From assembly GCF_013391415.1 (NCBI RefSeq), contig NZ_JACAXB010000018.1, positions 248,001 through 312,000 of the forward strand: a stretch of 64,000 nt of DNA. The letters run 5' to 3'. The notes beneath the pieces were generated by a model. That model made no database searches. It saw only the letters and a list, made by a program, of their open reading frames with translations, and was not told the DNA's origin. Position 1 is the first letter of the stretch; each line of letters starts with the position of its first letter. Both the position numbers and the translations under genes were made by a program. Origin of the DNA: Aquitalea sp. LB_tupeE (GTDB lineage Bacteria > Pseudomonadota > Gammaproteobacteria > Burkholderiales > Chromobacteriaceae). Shown here piece after piece: positions 44,579-53,201 of this stretch.

Positions 44579-44602
44579 AAAGAGACCCATAAGGGCCTCT
44601 TT
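44579..44602 (+). terminator. Terminator after the binding-protein-like gene
   Basis: AAAGAGACCC-ATAA-GGGCCTCTTT, with one mismatch in the stem, 20 bases after the stop codon. Confidence 0.75.
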
Positions 44603-44653
44603 GACATTGGGTACGGCATGGCTGGGTATTGGAGGGGACTGGAATCACCCTAT

Positions 44654-44800
44654 TCATTGATAGCTCATGGTAAAGGTGGCACGCCCGGTGACCGAGCCGG
44701 GGTAAGGGCGCTGCCGGTCTGGATGTAATGCACACCCAGCGAAATGATAGGAATTGTTTTCTTGGTGGCTTCTATAAAATGCTGGGTGTCGTACGGTAAG
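44654..44800 (-). pseudogene. Remnant of a type 1 fimbrial subunit gene (3' end only)
   Basis: Translating the minus strand gives ATKKTIPIISLGVHYIQTG then SALTP in one frame and GSVTGRATFTMSYQ-stop in the next. Together they read like the C-terminal strands of a chaperone-usher pilin (VRYxQTGxxxTPGxVxGxATFTMSYQ). The frame break falls in a run of four C residues after CTTA, so one lost C would explain it. Upstream the similarity ends at the neighbouring membrane-protein gene, so only the last ~45 codons survive. This is a visual match without a search. Confidence 0.42.
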
Positions 44801-44814
44801 TTAATCTGTCGCTA

Positions 44815-45216
44815 CTACAGTACGCGATACATGAGCAGGCAAAAGTAAATAAATATTGATGTATTGGCAATGAATGGCAGCCATAACAGCCACTTGTTAT
44901 TTATTTGAATGGGTTGCCATAGCATTAATAGAGCTAGTCCTGCTGCGATGATATCAAATACTGCCCAGCCATAATAAATGACTATCTCCAGGTATTTTTT
45001 GTAGTGATAATATTGAGGCGGATAAGAAAATTGCTCGAAGAGTAGAAAGACTCTATGGTAGTCTGGTGTTTCGTCAAATGATGATAGTATGTTATACAAG
45101 CCGCCAGCGATTGTAGTGAAAAGCAGATAAAGGCTGAGCAGTATTTTCAGTCCGCTTAGCAGCCAGGCTTGCATTGCTGTCCTTAGTGCTGGAGATGAAT
45201 ATTTTTCCATGCACAT
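44815..45216 (-). CDS. Small membrane protein 2 of the Tlde1-like cassette
   Basis: About 134 residues (start MCMEKYSS at 45216; TTG at 45249 or ATG at 45210 are alternatives). Four hydrophobic segments are visible: ILLSLYLLFTTIAGGLY, a weaker middle one (YLEIVIYYGWAVFDIIAAGLA in part), and WLPFIANTSIFIYFCLLMY near the end. It is markedly AT-richer than the core genes. It begins 14 bases after the stop of the gene at 45231 on the same strand. No family known to me; an immunity role for the neighbouring toxin-like protein is a hypothesis. Confidence 0.6.
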   Translation of the reverse strand: MCMEKYSSPALRTAMQAWLLSGLKILLSLYLLFTTIAGGLYNILSSFDETPDYHRVFLLFEQFSYPPQYYHYKKYLEIVIYYGWAVFDIIAAGLALLMLWQPIQINNKWLLWLPFIANTSIFIYFCLLMYRVL

Positions 45217-45230
45217 GCGTTGCAGGTTTG

Positions 45231-45560
45231 TTACAAGCCGTCCCAGCAATCATTGAGACACCATGTGCATGCCAGTTGCAAAGTAAATAATATGAGTAAA
45301 GGTAATGCTAATAATATTTTTTTAAAAGAGGTGATAGGTAGCCATAGGGAGATTAATGTAATAAGCGTTACGGCAACGTTTGTAATGTTTAATAAGTAGA
45401 AAAATATTTTGCTACGCCCCTGGATTTCCCATAGATAAATTCTGTATTGCTCACTCACTTGATCGTATGGGAATAGCAAGTCATTCATCATTGACATTAA
45501 GAACAACAGTAAAAGAATGCTTGTGATAAATTTCACGCTCAGTGTTACCCATTTTTTCAT
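45231..45560 (-). CDS. Small membrane protein 1 of the Tlde1-like cassette
   Basis: A 109-residue protein (MKKWVTLSVKFITSILLLLF) with three predicted helices: residues ~10-24, ~50-75 (LLNITNVAVTLITLISLWLP) and ~82-98 (KILLALPLLILFTLQLA). GGAG lies six bases before the ATG. It starts 24 bases after the Tlde1-like gene and has the same AT-rich codon use. Its shape resembles that of protein 2 (helix, polar loop, paired helices), so the two may be diverged duplicates. Confidence 0.65.
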   Translation of the reverse strand: MKKWVTLSVKFITSILLLLFLMSMMNDLLFPYDQVSEQYRIYLWEIQGRSKIFFYLLNITNVAVTLITLISLWLPITSFKKILLALPLLILFTLQLACTWCLNDCWDGL

Positions 45561-45584
45561 GCATCGCTCCGGTCTGCACAGTAA

Positions 45585-46232
45585 CTATTTAGCAGAAATA
45601 TGACTGCTATGGTAGCCTTTGCTATCACGCAAGGGTTTATAGTGTACTTCTAATGCCATATCCTTGCCGTATGAACGAAATCGTTTCGTGAAATCATTCA
45701 TGCTATGGGTCAGATCAATATAGCCGGCTGAGCCGGGAGTATTGCCGCCATGAATACTGAAGCCACTGCGACCATAAACATTTGTAGGTGATTTCGCCAT
45801 TAACCACACACGTTGCTCGCCCCAAGATTCTGTACAGCCAGGCCAAATTCCAAGGCCTGCAAAGCAGAATTTTTTGCTGAATTGATCTACCTCACTCCAA
45901 GACTGTAATTTACTCTGCTGAGCTTGATAAAATCCTTCAGGAATCGGCCCTTTATCCCTTAGGTTTTGAAACTTCGGCGACCAATAGCCTTCACGACCAG
46001 AATAAGCGGTCCATTTTCTTTCCTGGCCGGCTTCTTGCCAAAACAGGGTTTCACCATCGAACAACAAGCTGGCTTGCCTGCGCTGCCATTCCCTGAAATG
46101 TTCTTCCACCTTCATCAGGTCAAACAGTTCCTGATCGGTGAAACGGTAAGTATCACCATGCAGAGCATGCCGGGCCTGCTCGCGCAGTGTTCTCATAAAG
46201 TAATGATCATTACGCAAGCGATACACGTCCAT
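45585..46232 (-). CDS. Tlde1/DUF2778-like L,D-transpeptidase-fold protein with Tyr at the catalytic Cys position
   Basis: A 215-residue protein. Residues ~56-100 (LLFDGETLFWQEAG, TAYSG, LRDKGPIPEGFY) and ~155-175 (GRSGFSIHGGNTPGSAGYIDL) match the fold of Tlde1-type type VI effectors, which attack peptidoglycan. In that family the site is a His followed ten residues later by Cys in an SAGCIDL motif. Here His161 is present but residue 171 is Tyr (codon TAT at 45720-45722; Cys would be TGT). The N-terminal 50 residues are charged and helical. AGGAGG precedes the ATG. No secretion gene is in the window. It is followed by two small membrane proteins that could be immunity partners. Confidence 0.68.
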   Translation of the reverse strand: MDVYRLRNDHYFMRTLREQARHALHGDTYRFTDQELFDLMKVEEHFREWQRRQASLLFDGETLFWQEAGQERKWTAYSGREGYWSPKFQNLRDKGPIPEGFYQAQQSKLQSWSEVDQFSKKFCFAGLGIWPGCTESWGEQRVWLMAKSPTNVYGRSGFSIHGGNTPGSAGYIDLTHSMNDFTKRFRSYGKDMALEVHYKPLRDSKGYHSSHISAK

Positions 46233-46276
46233 CGACAGCCTCCTGATTCATTCCATGCGAGATCTACCAAAAGCAA

Positions 46277-46299
46277 AACACCGGCGAGTTGCCGGTGTT
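46277..46299 (-). terminator. Terminator of the D-amino-acid operon
   Basis: On the minus strand AACACCGGC-AACTC-GCCGGTGTT is followed by TTGCTTTT, 14 bases after the kinase stop. Confidence 0.88.
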
Positions 46300-46312
46300 G
46301 GATGTAATTCAA

Positions 46313-47221
46313 TCAGCGCTGCGGCATGGCTTGGCGTGGGATGATGGCGCCGCTGTGGGCAATCACGGCGGCAGACAGGCGGTGGGCGAAGGCTGCGGCC
46401 TGGGCGGGCGGATAGCCCAACACGCGGCTTGCCAGATAGCCTGCGGCGAAGGAATCACCAGCGGCGGTGGTATCCACCACTTGTGGCACGGCAGTGGCAA
46501 ATACTTCCTCGCGCAGGCCGGAACTGGCCAGCAGGCAGGGCTCGCCACCGCGCTTGATCACCACTTCCTTGCAGCCCAGCGCCAGCGTGCGTTCGGCGAC
46601 GGCTTCTGCACTTTCCGGCCCGTAGAGCGCCTGTTCGTCATCCAGCGTCAGCAGGGCGACATTGGCCAGCGCCAGGATGGCCTCGTGACCGGCACGCGCC
46701 TGTGCCGCGCTCCACAGTGAGGGGCGGAAGTTGTTGTCGAACCAGATTTTGCCGCCATCGCGGGAGAAGTCGCATAGTGCATGCAGCAGGCGTTGGCGTT
46801 CGTGCGTGTTGAACAGTGCCAGCGAAATACCTGACAGGTAGATGGCCTGCAACTGTGCGGTGTGCAGCAGGCTGGCAAAGTCGATGCCGGAGGTAAAGTA
46901 ATGGCGTGCGGCACTGTCGTTGCGCCAGTACAGGAAGCTGCGCTCGCCACGGGCATCGGTTTCCACCATATAGAGCCCGGGCAGTTTGCCTGGCTGGATG
47001 ACGATGTGACTGACATCCACGCCTTCGGCTTGCCAGTCGGCTAACAGCTGGCGGCTGATGCTGTCCTGTCCCATGCCGGTCAGGTAGCGCACTTGATGGG
47101 GGCTGCCCGCCAACACGCGGGCCAGATAGATGGCAGTGTTCAGGGTATCGCCACCAAAGCGGCGTTGTAGCGGCTGGCCGCTCAGTTCGATCATGCCTTC
47201 ACCAAGGCAGGCAATATGCAT
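46313..47221 (-). CDS. kdgK: PfkB-family sugar kinase, 2-keto-3-deoxygluconate kinase-like
   Basis: A 302-residue ribokinase-fold protein. Substrate loop GGDTLNTAIYLARVL near residue 23 and the C-terminal signature DTTAAGDSFAAGYLA (catalytic Asp, anion hole) are clear; YWRNDSAARHYF is typical for KdgK-like members. It should phosphorylate a ketodeoxy sugar acid or similar. It is the last gene of an operon for D-amino-acid breakdown, a recurring but unexplained partnership in betaproteobacteria. AGGAAAG lies upstream of the ATG. The symbol is by similarity only. Confidence 0.8.
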   Translation of the reverse strand: MHIACLGEGMIELSGQPLQRRFGGDTLNTAIYLARVLAGSPHQVRYLTGMGQDSISRQLLADWQAEGVDVSHIVIQPGKLPGLYMVETDARGERSFLYWRNDSAARHYFTSGIDFASLLHTAQLQAIYLSGISLALFNTHERQRLLHALCDFSRDGGKIWFDNNFRPSLWSAAQARAGHEAILALANVALLTLDDEQALYGPESAEAVAERTLALGCKEVVIKRGGEPCLLASSGLREEVFATAVPQVVDTTAAGDSFAAGYLASRVLGYPPAQAAAFAHRLSAAVIAHSGAIIPRQAMPQR

Positions 47222-47295
47222 GGTGCTGTCTTTCCTGTGACGGGATGCCCGGCCCTTGTCATGCGGACAAGGGCCGGGCGGGACCGGGTTTGGAC

Positions 47296-47682
47296 TTAGG
47301 GCTTCTTGTAGGCGATGCAGTCTACTTCCACCTTGCAGTCAATCACCATGCTGGATTGTACGCAGGCACGGGCGGGCGGATGTTCGCCAAAATACTGCAG
47401 GAATACCCGGTTGAACGAGGCAAAGTCGCGGGTGTCATCCAGCCACACACCGCAACGTACCACATGCTCAGGGCCGTATCCGGCTTCCTTCAGGATGGCC
47501 ATGACATTCTGTATGCACTGGTGCGACTGGGTGACTATGCCACCTTCAATCACTTCGCCGTTGACCATAGGGGTCTGGCCGGATACATACAGCCAGCCGT
47601 CGGCGGCTTGTACCGCGCGGGCAAAGGGCATGGTCTGGCCACCGGTGCCACCGGCAATGCCATAGCGTTTGAGATCGCTCAT
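47296..47682 (-). CDS. RidA-family imine deaminase
   Basis: A 128-residue YjgF/RidA protein (YVSGQTPMVNGEVIEGG; VVRCGVWLDDTRDFASFNRVF; PPARACVQSSMVIDCKVEVDCIAY). The Arg in PARAC is the residue that holds the substrate carboxylate in active members. RidA proteins hydrolyse enamine/imine intermediates from PLP-dependent deaminases, which fits the deaminase-like gene in this operon. The start 47682 has AAGGAAA upstream; the long upstream extension overlaps the deacylase gene. Confidence 0.9.
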   Translation of the reverse strand: MSDLKRYGIAGGTGGQTMPFARAVQAADGWLYVSGQTPMVNGEVIEGGIVTQSHQCIQNVMAILKEAGYGPEHVVRCGVWLDDTRDFASFNRVFLQYFGEHPPARACVQSSMVIDCKVEVDCIAYKKP

Positions 47683-47701
47683 GATGGGTTTCCTTGCATT
47701 C

Positions 47702-49177
47702 TTACAGTGAGGGAGTAACGGGAAAGGTGGTGCGTATATCGCGGGTGCGCGGCAAAAAGCGTCCGGCCCGCGCACCGGTGGGCGTCTTGTGTTGCCAGCT
47801 GAGCGTGCCATTCACCCAGACCGCGACTATGCCTTGGGCTGGCTGTACCGGTGAATGGAAGCTGGCGGTGTCATGAATGGTGGCGGCATCAAACAGCACC
47901 AGGTCGGCCCAGTAGCCAGGGCGGATGAGGCCGCGCTCGTCCAGGGCAAAACGGCTGGCCGACAGGCCGCTCATCTTGTGAATGGCGGTTTCCAGGCTGA
48001 ACAGCTTGCGTTCGCGGCAGTAGTGGCCCAGCACACGCGGAAACGCGCCCCACAGTCGCGGATGGGGCAGTGGGTCTTCCGGTAGACCGTCCGAGCCCAC
48101 CATGGTGAGCGGATGGCTGAGAATGCGCTCGACATCGGCCGGGTCCATGCCGTGATACACCGCGCCTGCCGGTTGCAGCCTGCGGGCGGCATCCAGCAAG
48201 GGCAGCTGCCATTGTTCGGCGATGGCCTGCAGGGTTTGACCAGCCATTTCCGGGTGCGGGGTGGACCAGGTAATGAAAATCTCGAAATCGCTGGTGACTT
48301 GTTTGAGGTCCAGCGTGGAGGAGCTGGCCGAGTAGGGGTAACAGTCGCAGCCTACCTGCTGATGGCGGGCGGCATGCTCCAGCGAAGCCAGCAGTTGCGG
48401 GCTGCGTCCCCAGTTGCCTTTGCCGGCGCATTTCATGTGCGAGACGATGACCGGGCTATTGGCATGGCGACCCACTTGCCAAGCTTCGTCCATGGCCTCC
48501 AGCACCGGTTCGAATTCGCTGCGCAGATGGGTGGTATAGATGCCACCAAAGCTGGCCAGTTCGACAGCCAGTTGTTCCACCTCGCTGCTGTCGGCACTGA
48601 AGGCGGAGGCATAAGCAAGGCCGGTGCTCAGGCCCAGTGCGCCATCCTGCAGGCTGTCGGCCAGCTGGGCGCGCATGGCGTTGATTTCGTCTGCATTGGC
48701 CGTGCGGTCCAGCCGGTCCAGATGATTACTGCGCAGCGCGGTATGGCCCACCAGCGCCGCTACGTTGACGGCGGGTTCGGCCTGCTCCACCGCCGCGCGG
48801 TAGTCGGCAAAGCGCGGGTAGCAAAAAGCGTCGCGTGGGCCCAGCAGGTTCATCGGGTCTGGCGGTTCGCCTTTCAGACTGACGGGGGAGGCGCTGATGC
48901 CGCAGTTGCCGACAATCACGGTGGTGACGCCCTGGCTGAGCTTGGGCAGCATCTGCGGTTGGCGGATGACCATGGTGTCATCATGGGTGTGCACATCGAT
49001 AAAACCGGGTGCCAGCGTCAGGCCACGGCCGTCAATTTCATGTTCGGCCTGCGCCTGGCCTGCTTGCCCGATCAAGGCGATGCGCTGCTGGCAAATGCCG
49101 ACGTCGGCAACAAACGCGTTTGCGCCACTGCCATCGACAACATTGACCTGACGGATCAGGGTATCCAGATGTTGCAT
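47702..49177 (-). CDS. N-acyl-D-amino-acid deacylase
   Basis: A 491-residue amidohydrolase. The metal-binding HxH is in GFIDVHTHDD near residue 65, VGNCGIS follows (Cys metal ligand in D-aminoacylase), further ligands are in THLRSE and VSHMKCAGKGNWG, and the catalytic Asp is in MVGSDGLPEDPLPHPR. It removes the acyl group from N-acyl-D-amino acids. GGAG lies before the ATG at 49177. The gene is 19 bases before ridA and 55 after gntP. A D-glutamate-specific relative cannot be excluded. Confidence 0.9.
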   Translation of the reverse strand: MQHLDTLIRQVNVVDGSGANAFVADVGICQQRIALIGQAGQAQAEHEIDGRGLTLAPGFIDVHTHDDTMVIRQPQMLPKLSQGVTTVIVGNCGISASPVSLKGEPPDPMNLLGPRDAFCYPRFADYRAAVEQAEPAVNVAALVGHTALRSNHLDRLDRTANADEINAMRAQLADSLQDGALGLSTGLAYASAFSADSSEVEQLAVELASFGGIYTTHLRSEFEPVLEAMDEAWQVGRHANSPVIVSHMKCAGKGNWGRSPQLLASLEHAARHQQVGCDCYPYSASSSTLDLKQVTSDFEIFITWSTPHPEMAGQTLQAIAEQWQLPLLDAARRLQPAGAVYHGMDPADVERILSHPLTMVGSDGLPEDPLPHPRLWGAFPRVLGHYCRERKLFSLETAIHKMSGLSASRFALDERGLIRPGYWADLVLFDAATIHDTASFHSPVQPAQGIVAVWVNGTLSWQHKTPTGARAGRFLPRTRDIRTTFPVTPSL

Positions 49178-49232
49178 GCGGATTCTCCGGAAGGCTCCCG
49201 GTGGCTTAACCGGGAGCGCCAAGTATGGGGAC

Positions 49233-50585
49233 TCAGAGGACCTGGGCCAGCCCCAGGGTCAGTACAAAGGCAACCACGGAAATCAGGGTTTCCAGCACGG
49301 TCCAGGTTTTCAGTGTCTGGATGACCGTCATGTTGAAATACTCTTTCACCAGCCAGAAGCCACCATCATTGACGTGGGACAGAATCAGCGAGCCTGCGCC
49401 GGTGGCCAGTACCAAGAGCTCCGGATGCGGGTAGCCGCTGGCCAGGGCAATGGGCGCGACAATGCCGGCGGCGGTGGTCATGGCCACGGTGGCCGAGCCG
49501 GTAGCCACCCGCATCAGCACGGCCAGCAACCAGCCCAACAGCAAGGGCGAGAGCTGAAACTCTGCCGACAGCGCGATAATTTCCTTGGTGACGCCGGTTT
49601 CAATCAGAATGCGGTTGAGGCCGCCACCTGCACCCACCAGCAAAGTGATGGCGGCGGTAGGGGCCAGGCATTCATTGGTGAACTTGAGAATGTCGTCACG
49701 GTTGAAACCACGCGCCAGGCCCAGCGTCCAGAAGCTCACCAGCGTGGCAATCAATAGCGCAATTACCGAGTTGCCGATGAATTGCAGCAGGCCGTTCATG
49801 GCACTGCCTTTTTCCGTCAGCACATTGGCCCAGCCGCCCAGCAGCATCAGGAATACCGGCAGCAAGATGGTGAAAATGGTGATGCCAAAGCCCGGCAGTT
49901 CTCGCGGGGCGGCTTCGCGCTCGGTAAATTGCTGGGCGATGGGGTTTTCTGCCGGCAGCTGGATATGCGGTGCAATGAATTTGGCAAACAAGGGGCCGGC
50001 GATGATGGCGGTGGGTACGCCAACAATGATGGCGTAGAACACGGTTTTGCCCACCTGTGCGCCATATTCGCCCACGGCCAGCATGGCGGCCGGGTGCGGC
50101 GGCACCAGGCCATGCACCACTGACAGGCCGGCTACCATGGGCAGGCCAACCAGCAGCATGGATACGCCGGCACGCTTGGCGACGGTGAAGGCAATCGGAA
50201 TCAGCAGTACGAAGCCCACTTCAAAGAACAGTGGCAGACCGCAGACAAAGGCAATGCACACCATGGCCCAGTGCGCGTTCTTTTCGCCGAATTTGTCGAT
50301 CAGCGTCAGGGCAATGCGTTCGGCCCCGCCGGATTCAGCCATCATCTTGCCCAGCATGGTGCCCAAGGCCACCACCAGCGCAATATGGCCCAGTGTTTTA
50401 CCCACCCCGGTCTCATAGGCGGCCATGATGTCCTTGGCCGGCATCTGTGCAGCCAGGGCCAGACCGATGGAAACCACGGTCAGCACAATGAATGGGTTGA
50501 TGCGGTAGCGGGCGATCAGGACCACCAGCGCGATGATGGCGATGGCGGCATACAGCAGCAACTGGCTGCCCAGAACTGGTGTCAT
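49233..50585 (-). CDS. GntP-family permease
   Basis: A 450-residue membrane protein with 12-14 helices and GntP marks (GVGKTLGHIALVVALGTMLGKMMAESGGAERI; GLPLFFEVGFVLLIPIAF; VPPHPAAMLAVGEYG; LIETGVTKEI; LILSHVNDGGFWLVKEYF). Members carry gluconate or other small acids; in this operon a D-amino acid or an N-acyl derivative is the more likely cargo. AAGGAG lies six bases before the ATG at 50585; the frame upstream overlaps the next gene's end and is not used. Confidence 0.9.
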   Translation of the reverse strand: MTPVLGSQLLLYAAIAIIALVVLIARYRINPFIVLTVVSIGLALAAQMPAKDIMAAYETGVGKTLGHIALVVALGTMLGKMMAESGGAERIALTLIDKFGEKNAHWAMVCIAFVCGLPLFFEVGFVLLIPIAFTVAKRAGVSMLLVGLPMVAGLSVVHGLVPPHPAAMLAVGEYGAQVGKTVFYAIIVGVPTAIIAGPLFAKFIAPHIQLPAENPIAQQFTEREAAPRELPGFGITIFTILLPVFLMLLGGWANVLTEKGSAMNGLLQFIGNSVIALLIATLVSFWTLGLARGFNRDDILKFTNECLAPTAAITLLVGAGGGLNRILIETGVTKEIIALSAEFQLSPLLLGWLLAVLMRVATGSATVAMTTAAGIVAPIALASGYPHPELLVLATGAGSLILSHVNDGGFWLVKEYFNMTVIQTLKTWTVLETLISVVAFVLTLGLAQVL

Positions 50586-50652
50586 GTACTTCTCCTTAGT
50601 GGGACAGTGGCAATGCCGCCTCCTGCTTGGGCAGGGGCGGTCTTTATGGATG

Positions 50653-51927
50653 TCAGAACAGGGTTTCCACCACGCCGGTGACATTCAGCGCGTCATCCAC
50701 CAGCAGCAGCTGGCGCCATTTGTCGAAAGTGAGGCAGGGGTGGGAGATTTCGAAAGCCAGCATGTCGCCCACTTGCAGGTCGGCATCGGCCGGAATGCGC
50801 ATGAAGGCGTGCTGGTCCATCATGCTGGCGACCATCCAGTCGGCAGGTGCTTCCTGCGGCTCCTGGTCCCGTCCGGGACGGAAATGCAGCGATACCTGCG
50901 GCAACCCGGCATCAAAGGCAGCATCGCGCTTGCCCAGCGCAATGATGGCGCGGCCTTGTTCCGGCACCGATTGCACATAGGCCCATAACTGCAATGCAGG
51001 CAGCAGGCTGCTGCCCATGTCGCGGGCGATGGGGTTCTGGCTCTGGATGCGTTGTTCGGCATGACGGTAGATGCCGACATCGTGGGTCAGGTAGCAGCCG
51101 GGGCGCAGCAGGATATCCACCGGCTGGCCTGGGTTGAAGCCGGAAAACTCATCTGCCACCACGTCGTACCAGGCAGAACCGGCACCACTCAGAATGATGT
51201 TTTCTTCGGCAAACAGGCCGCGGGCGGCGTGTTCGTGGGTTCTGGCCAGCACGGCTTGCAGGAAGGCGCGGATATCGGCCTCCTGTTGCAGTACGCCTTC
51301 GTAGATTTCCACGCCGACCAGGCGGAGCGATTGCGGCCAGCGGGCGATGGCTGCCAGTACGGCCTCTTCCTGTTGTGGGGAGCGGATGCCGGTGCGACCG
51401 CCCTCCACGCCGTATTCCAGCAGAATGCGCAGTTGCTGGTTGCGGGAAGCAAAGTACTCTCCGAGTGCATCAACATTGGCGGCAGAGTCGACAATGCAGC
51501 AGAAGCTGAAGTCCGGATCGGCCTGTTGCAGGCGGGCAATGATGGCCATATTGCCCTTGCCCACCAGTTGATTGGCCAGTAGCACACGGCGGATGCCATG
51601 CTGCCAGGCAGCCTGTACCTGGGGCGTGGTGGCCAGGGTGATGCCCCAGGCACCGTGTTCCAGTTGCAGGTGGAACAGTGCCGGGCTCATGGTGGTTTTG
51701 CCATGCGGGGCCAGTTTGACGCCATAACGCTGCATGAAATCCTGCATCCAGCGCAGATTGTGTTGAATGCGGCTTTGGCGTAATACGGCAACCGGCAGGC
51801 TGACTTCTTCGCGCAGGATGTTCCAGCCCAGGCTGGCGACATCGTGCAAGGTGCAGTCGTTCGGGCTATGGCCCAGGCCTTTGGTGGCCGTGTTCAGTGG
51901 TGTATCCAGAGAAGGATGCGCTGCCAT
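50653..51927 (-). CDS. PLP-dependent amino acid deaminase (fold-type III, D-threonine aldolase/DSD1-like)
   Basis: A 424-residue fold-type III PLP enzyme. The PLP Lys is in KLAPHGKTTMSPALF near residue 72; later parts show EYGVEGGRTGIRS, ILSGAGSAWYDVV (phosphate-binding Gly region), LLRPGCYLTHDVGIY and the metal-site-like DQHAFMRI and EISHPCLTFDKW of the D-serine dehydratase group. It likely deaminates a D-amino acid to a 2-oxo acid, with RidA clearing the imine. First gene of the operon; GGAG before the ATG at 51927. Confidence 0.86.
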   Translation of the reverse strand: MAAHPSLDTPLNTATKGLGHSPNDCTLHDVASLGWNILREEVSLPVAVLRQSRIQHNLRWMQDFMQRYGVKLAPHGKTTMSPALFHLQLEHGAWGITLATTPQVQAAWQHGIRRVLLANQLVGKGNMAIIARLQQADPDFSFCCIVDSAANVDALGEYFASRNQQLRILLEYGVEGGRTGIRSPQQEEAVLAAIARWPQSLRLVGVEIYEGVLQQEADIRAFLQAVLARTHEHAARGLFAEENIILSGAGSAWYDVVADEFSGFNPGQPVDILLRPGCYLTHDVGIYRHAEQRIQSQNPIARDMGSSLLPALQLWAYVQSVPEQGRAIIALGKRDAAFDAGLPQVSLHFRPGRDQEPQEAPADWMVASMMDQHAFMRIPADADLQVGDMLAFEISHPCLTFDKWRQLLLVDDALNVTGVVETLF

Positions 51928-52490
51928 GGAGGTCTCCTCGCCATTGCTTTGAAAAAACACAGCGAGTGAGGCATGGCTCGGGATGGTACTGGCGGGCAGA
52001 CCAGCATACGGCTCGCTGTGGATAAGTACCGGGTGCTGCATGAGTGCGCACGGCAGGAGGAGAGACTTTCCGGTAAGCAGGCTGGACTGACATCTGGCCA
52101 AAAGGATGTACCTTCTAGCCCTTCCCGACAGGTGAAACTACTGCATATCCATGCAGTGCCTATGCCCTGGGGTGATGAGTCATTGAAAAAACGGTGTTTT
52201 TTTACGACGAACTGGCCTGACAGGACAGGGAAGTGACTGCGTCAGGTGGCAAGCGGGCAGTCTTGTGATGGTGTGCAGAGCAAGGATTGTTGCATTGCCG
52301 CATGCCGAGGGCGGTGCTTGTCGCAGTTGGTGATGACTGCCCGGCATGTAGCGTCACGAGGGAGCTGCGGGTCAGCACTTGGCGCAGCTGACAAGGGGGG
52401 GGAGTTTATGGTGCCAGCCATGCCGCCACAGACAGTACAAGGTGTACGGCAAGGCGGCGCAACCTGGCAGCAGGTTTTTGTCAGCAGTGG
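51928..52490. other. Intergenic region upstream of the D-amino-acid operon
   Basis: 563 bases between the deaminase start and the 3' end of udk. No gene is convincing. Two palindromes stand out: CTGCAT-ATCC-ATGCAG at 52141-52156 and AAAAAAC-GGT-GTTTTTT at 52186-52202. The first may be an operator and the second a bidirectional terminator. No regulator gene for the operon is adjacent. Confidence 0.4.
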
Positions 52491-53108
52491 TTAACTGTTG
52501 ATCAGGCTGGCTACCTTGGTGGTGATGATATCGACTGCCGGGTCGTTGGCACCATGCGGCAGAATCACATCGGCAAAGCGCTTGGTGGGTTCGATGAACT
52601 GATTGTGCATGGGACGCACGGTGGCCAGATAGTGTTCGATCACATGGTCCACGGTGCGGCCGCGCTCGCGGATATCCCGTTGCAGACGGCGGATGAAACG
52701 CACGTCCGGGTCGGTGTCCACGAAGATCTTCAGCGACATCATGTCGCGCAGCGCAGCATCGTACAGCGGGAACAAACCCTCAATCACGATGACCGGGGCC
52801 GGTTTCACCGTGATGGTTTCGGCGGCACGGGTGTGATGGGTGAAGTCATACACCGGCATCTCGATGGCGCGTCCGGCCAGCAGGTCTTCAATGTGCTCGA
52901 TCAACAATGGCCAGTCGAAGGCATGCGGGTGATCGTAATTGGTAGCAAGGCGCTGTTCGAAGGTGAGATGGGCCTGGTCCCGGTAGTAGTAGTCCTGCAC
53001 GATGACTGCCGCCATGTCCGGGCCTACGGTTTCCAGTACCTTGGCGGTGACCGTGGTCTTGCCGCTGCCGCTGCCGCCGGCAACGCCAATGATGAACGGG
53101 GTAGTCAT
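52491..53108 (-). CDS. udk: Uridine kinase
   Basis: A 205-residue P-loop kinase of standard length. Walker A is GVAGGSGSGKTT at residues 8-19; QDYYYRD, NYDHPHAFDWPLL and the FVDTDPDVRFIRRLQRDIRERGR lid region are typical of Udk. It phosphorylates uridine and cytidine for pyrimidine salvage. Start ATG at 53108; the gene is a single unit. Confidence 0.95.
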   Translation of the reverse strand: MTTPFIIGVAGGSGSGKTTVTAKVLETVGPDMAAVIVQDYYYRDQAHLTFEQRLATNYDHPHAFDWPLLIEHIEDLLAGRAIEMPVYDFTHHTRAAETITVKPAPVIVIEGLFPLYDAALRDMMSLKIFVDTDPDVRFIRRLQRDIRERGRTVDHVIEHYLATVRPMHNQFIEPTKRFADVILPHGANDPAVDIITTKVASLINS

Positions 53109-53201
53109 GCTGTGAACCTCTTGCTGCGCGAAGGCATGAAAAAACGCGCCATTCTAATGAGTTATGGCGCGTTATTCCATCAGAAATGCGGCATTCCCGG
53201 C

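Noticed and set aside
45585-46232. A complete type VI secretion island around the Tlde1-like gene
   Set aside because: No vgrG, hcp, PAAR, eag or structural T6SS gene lies in the window, so only an orphan cassette can be claimed.
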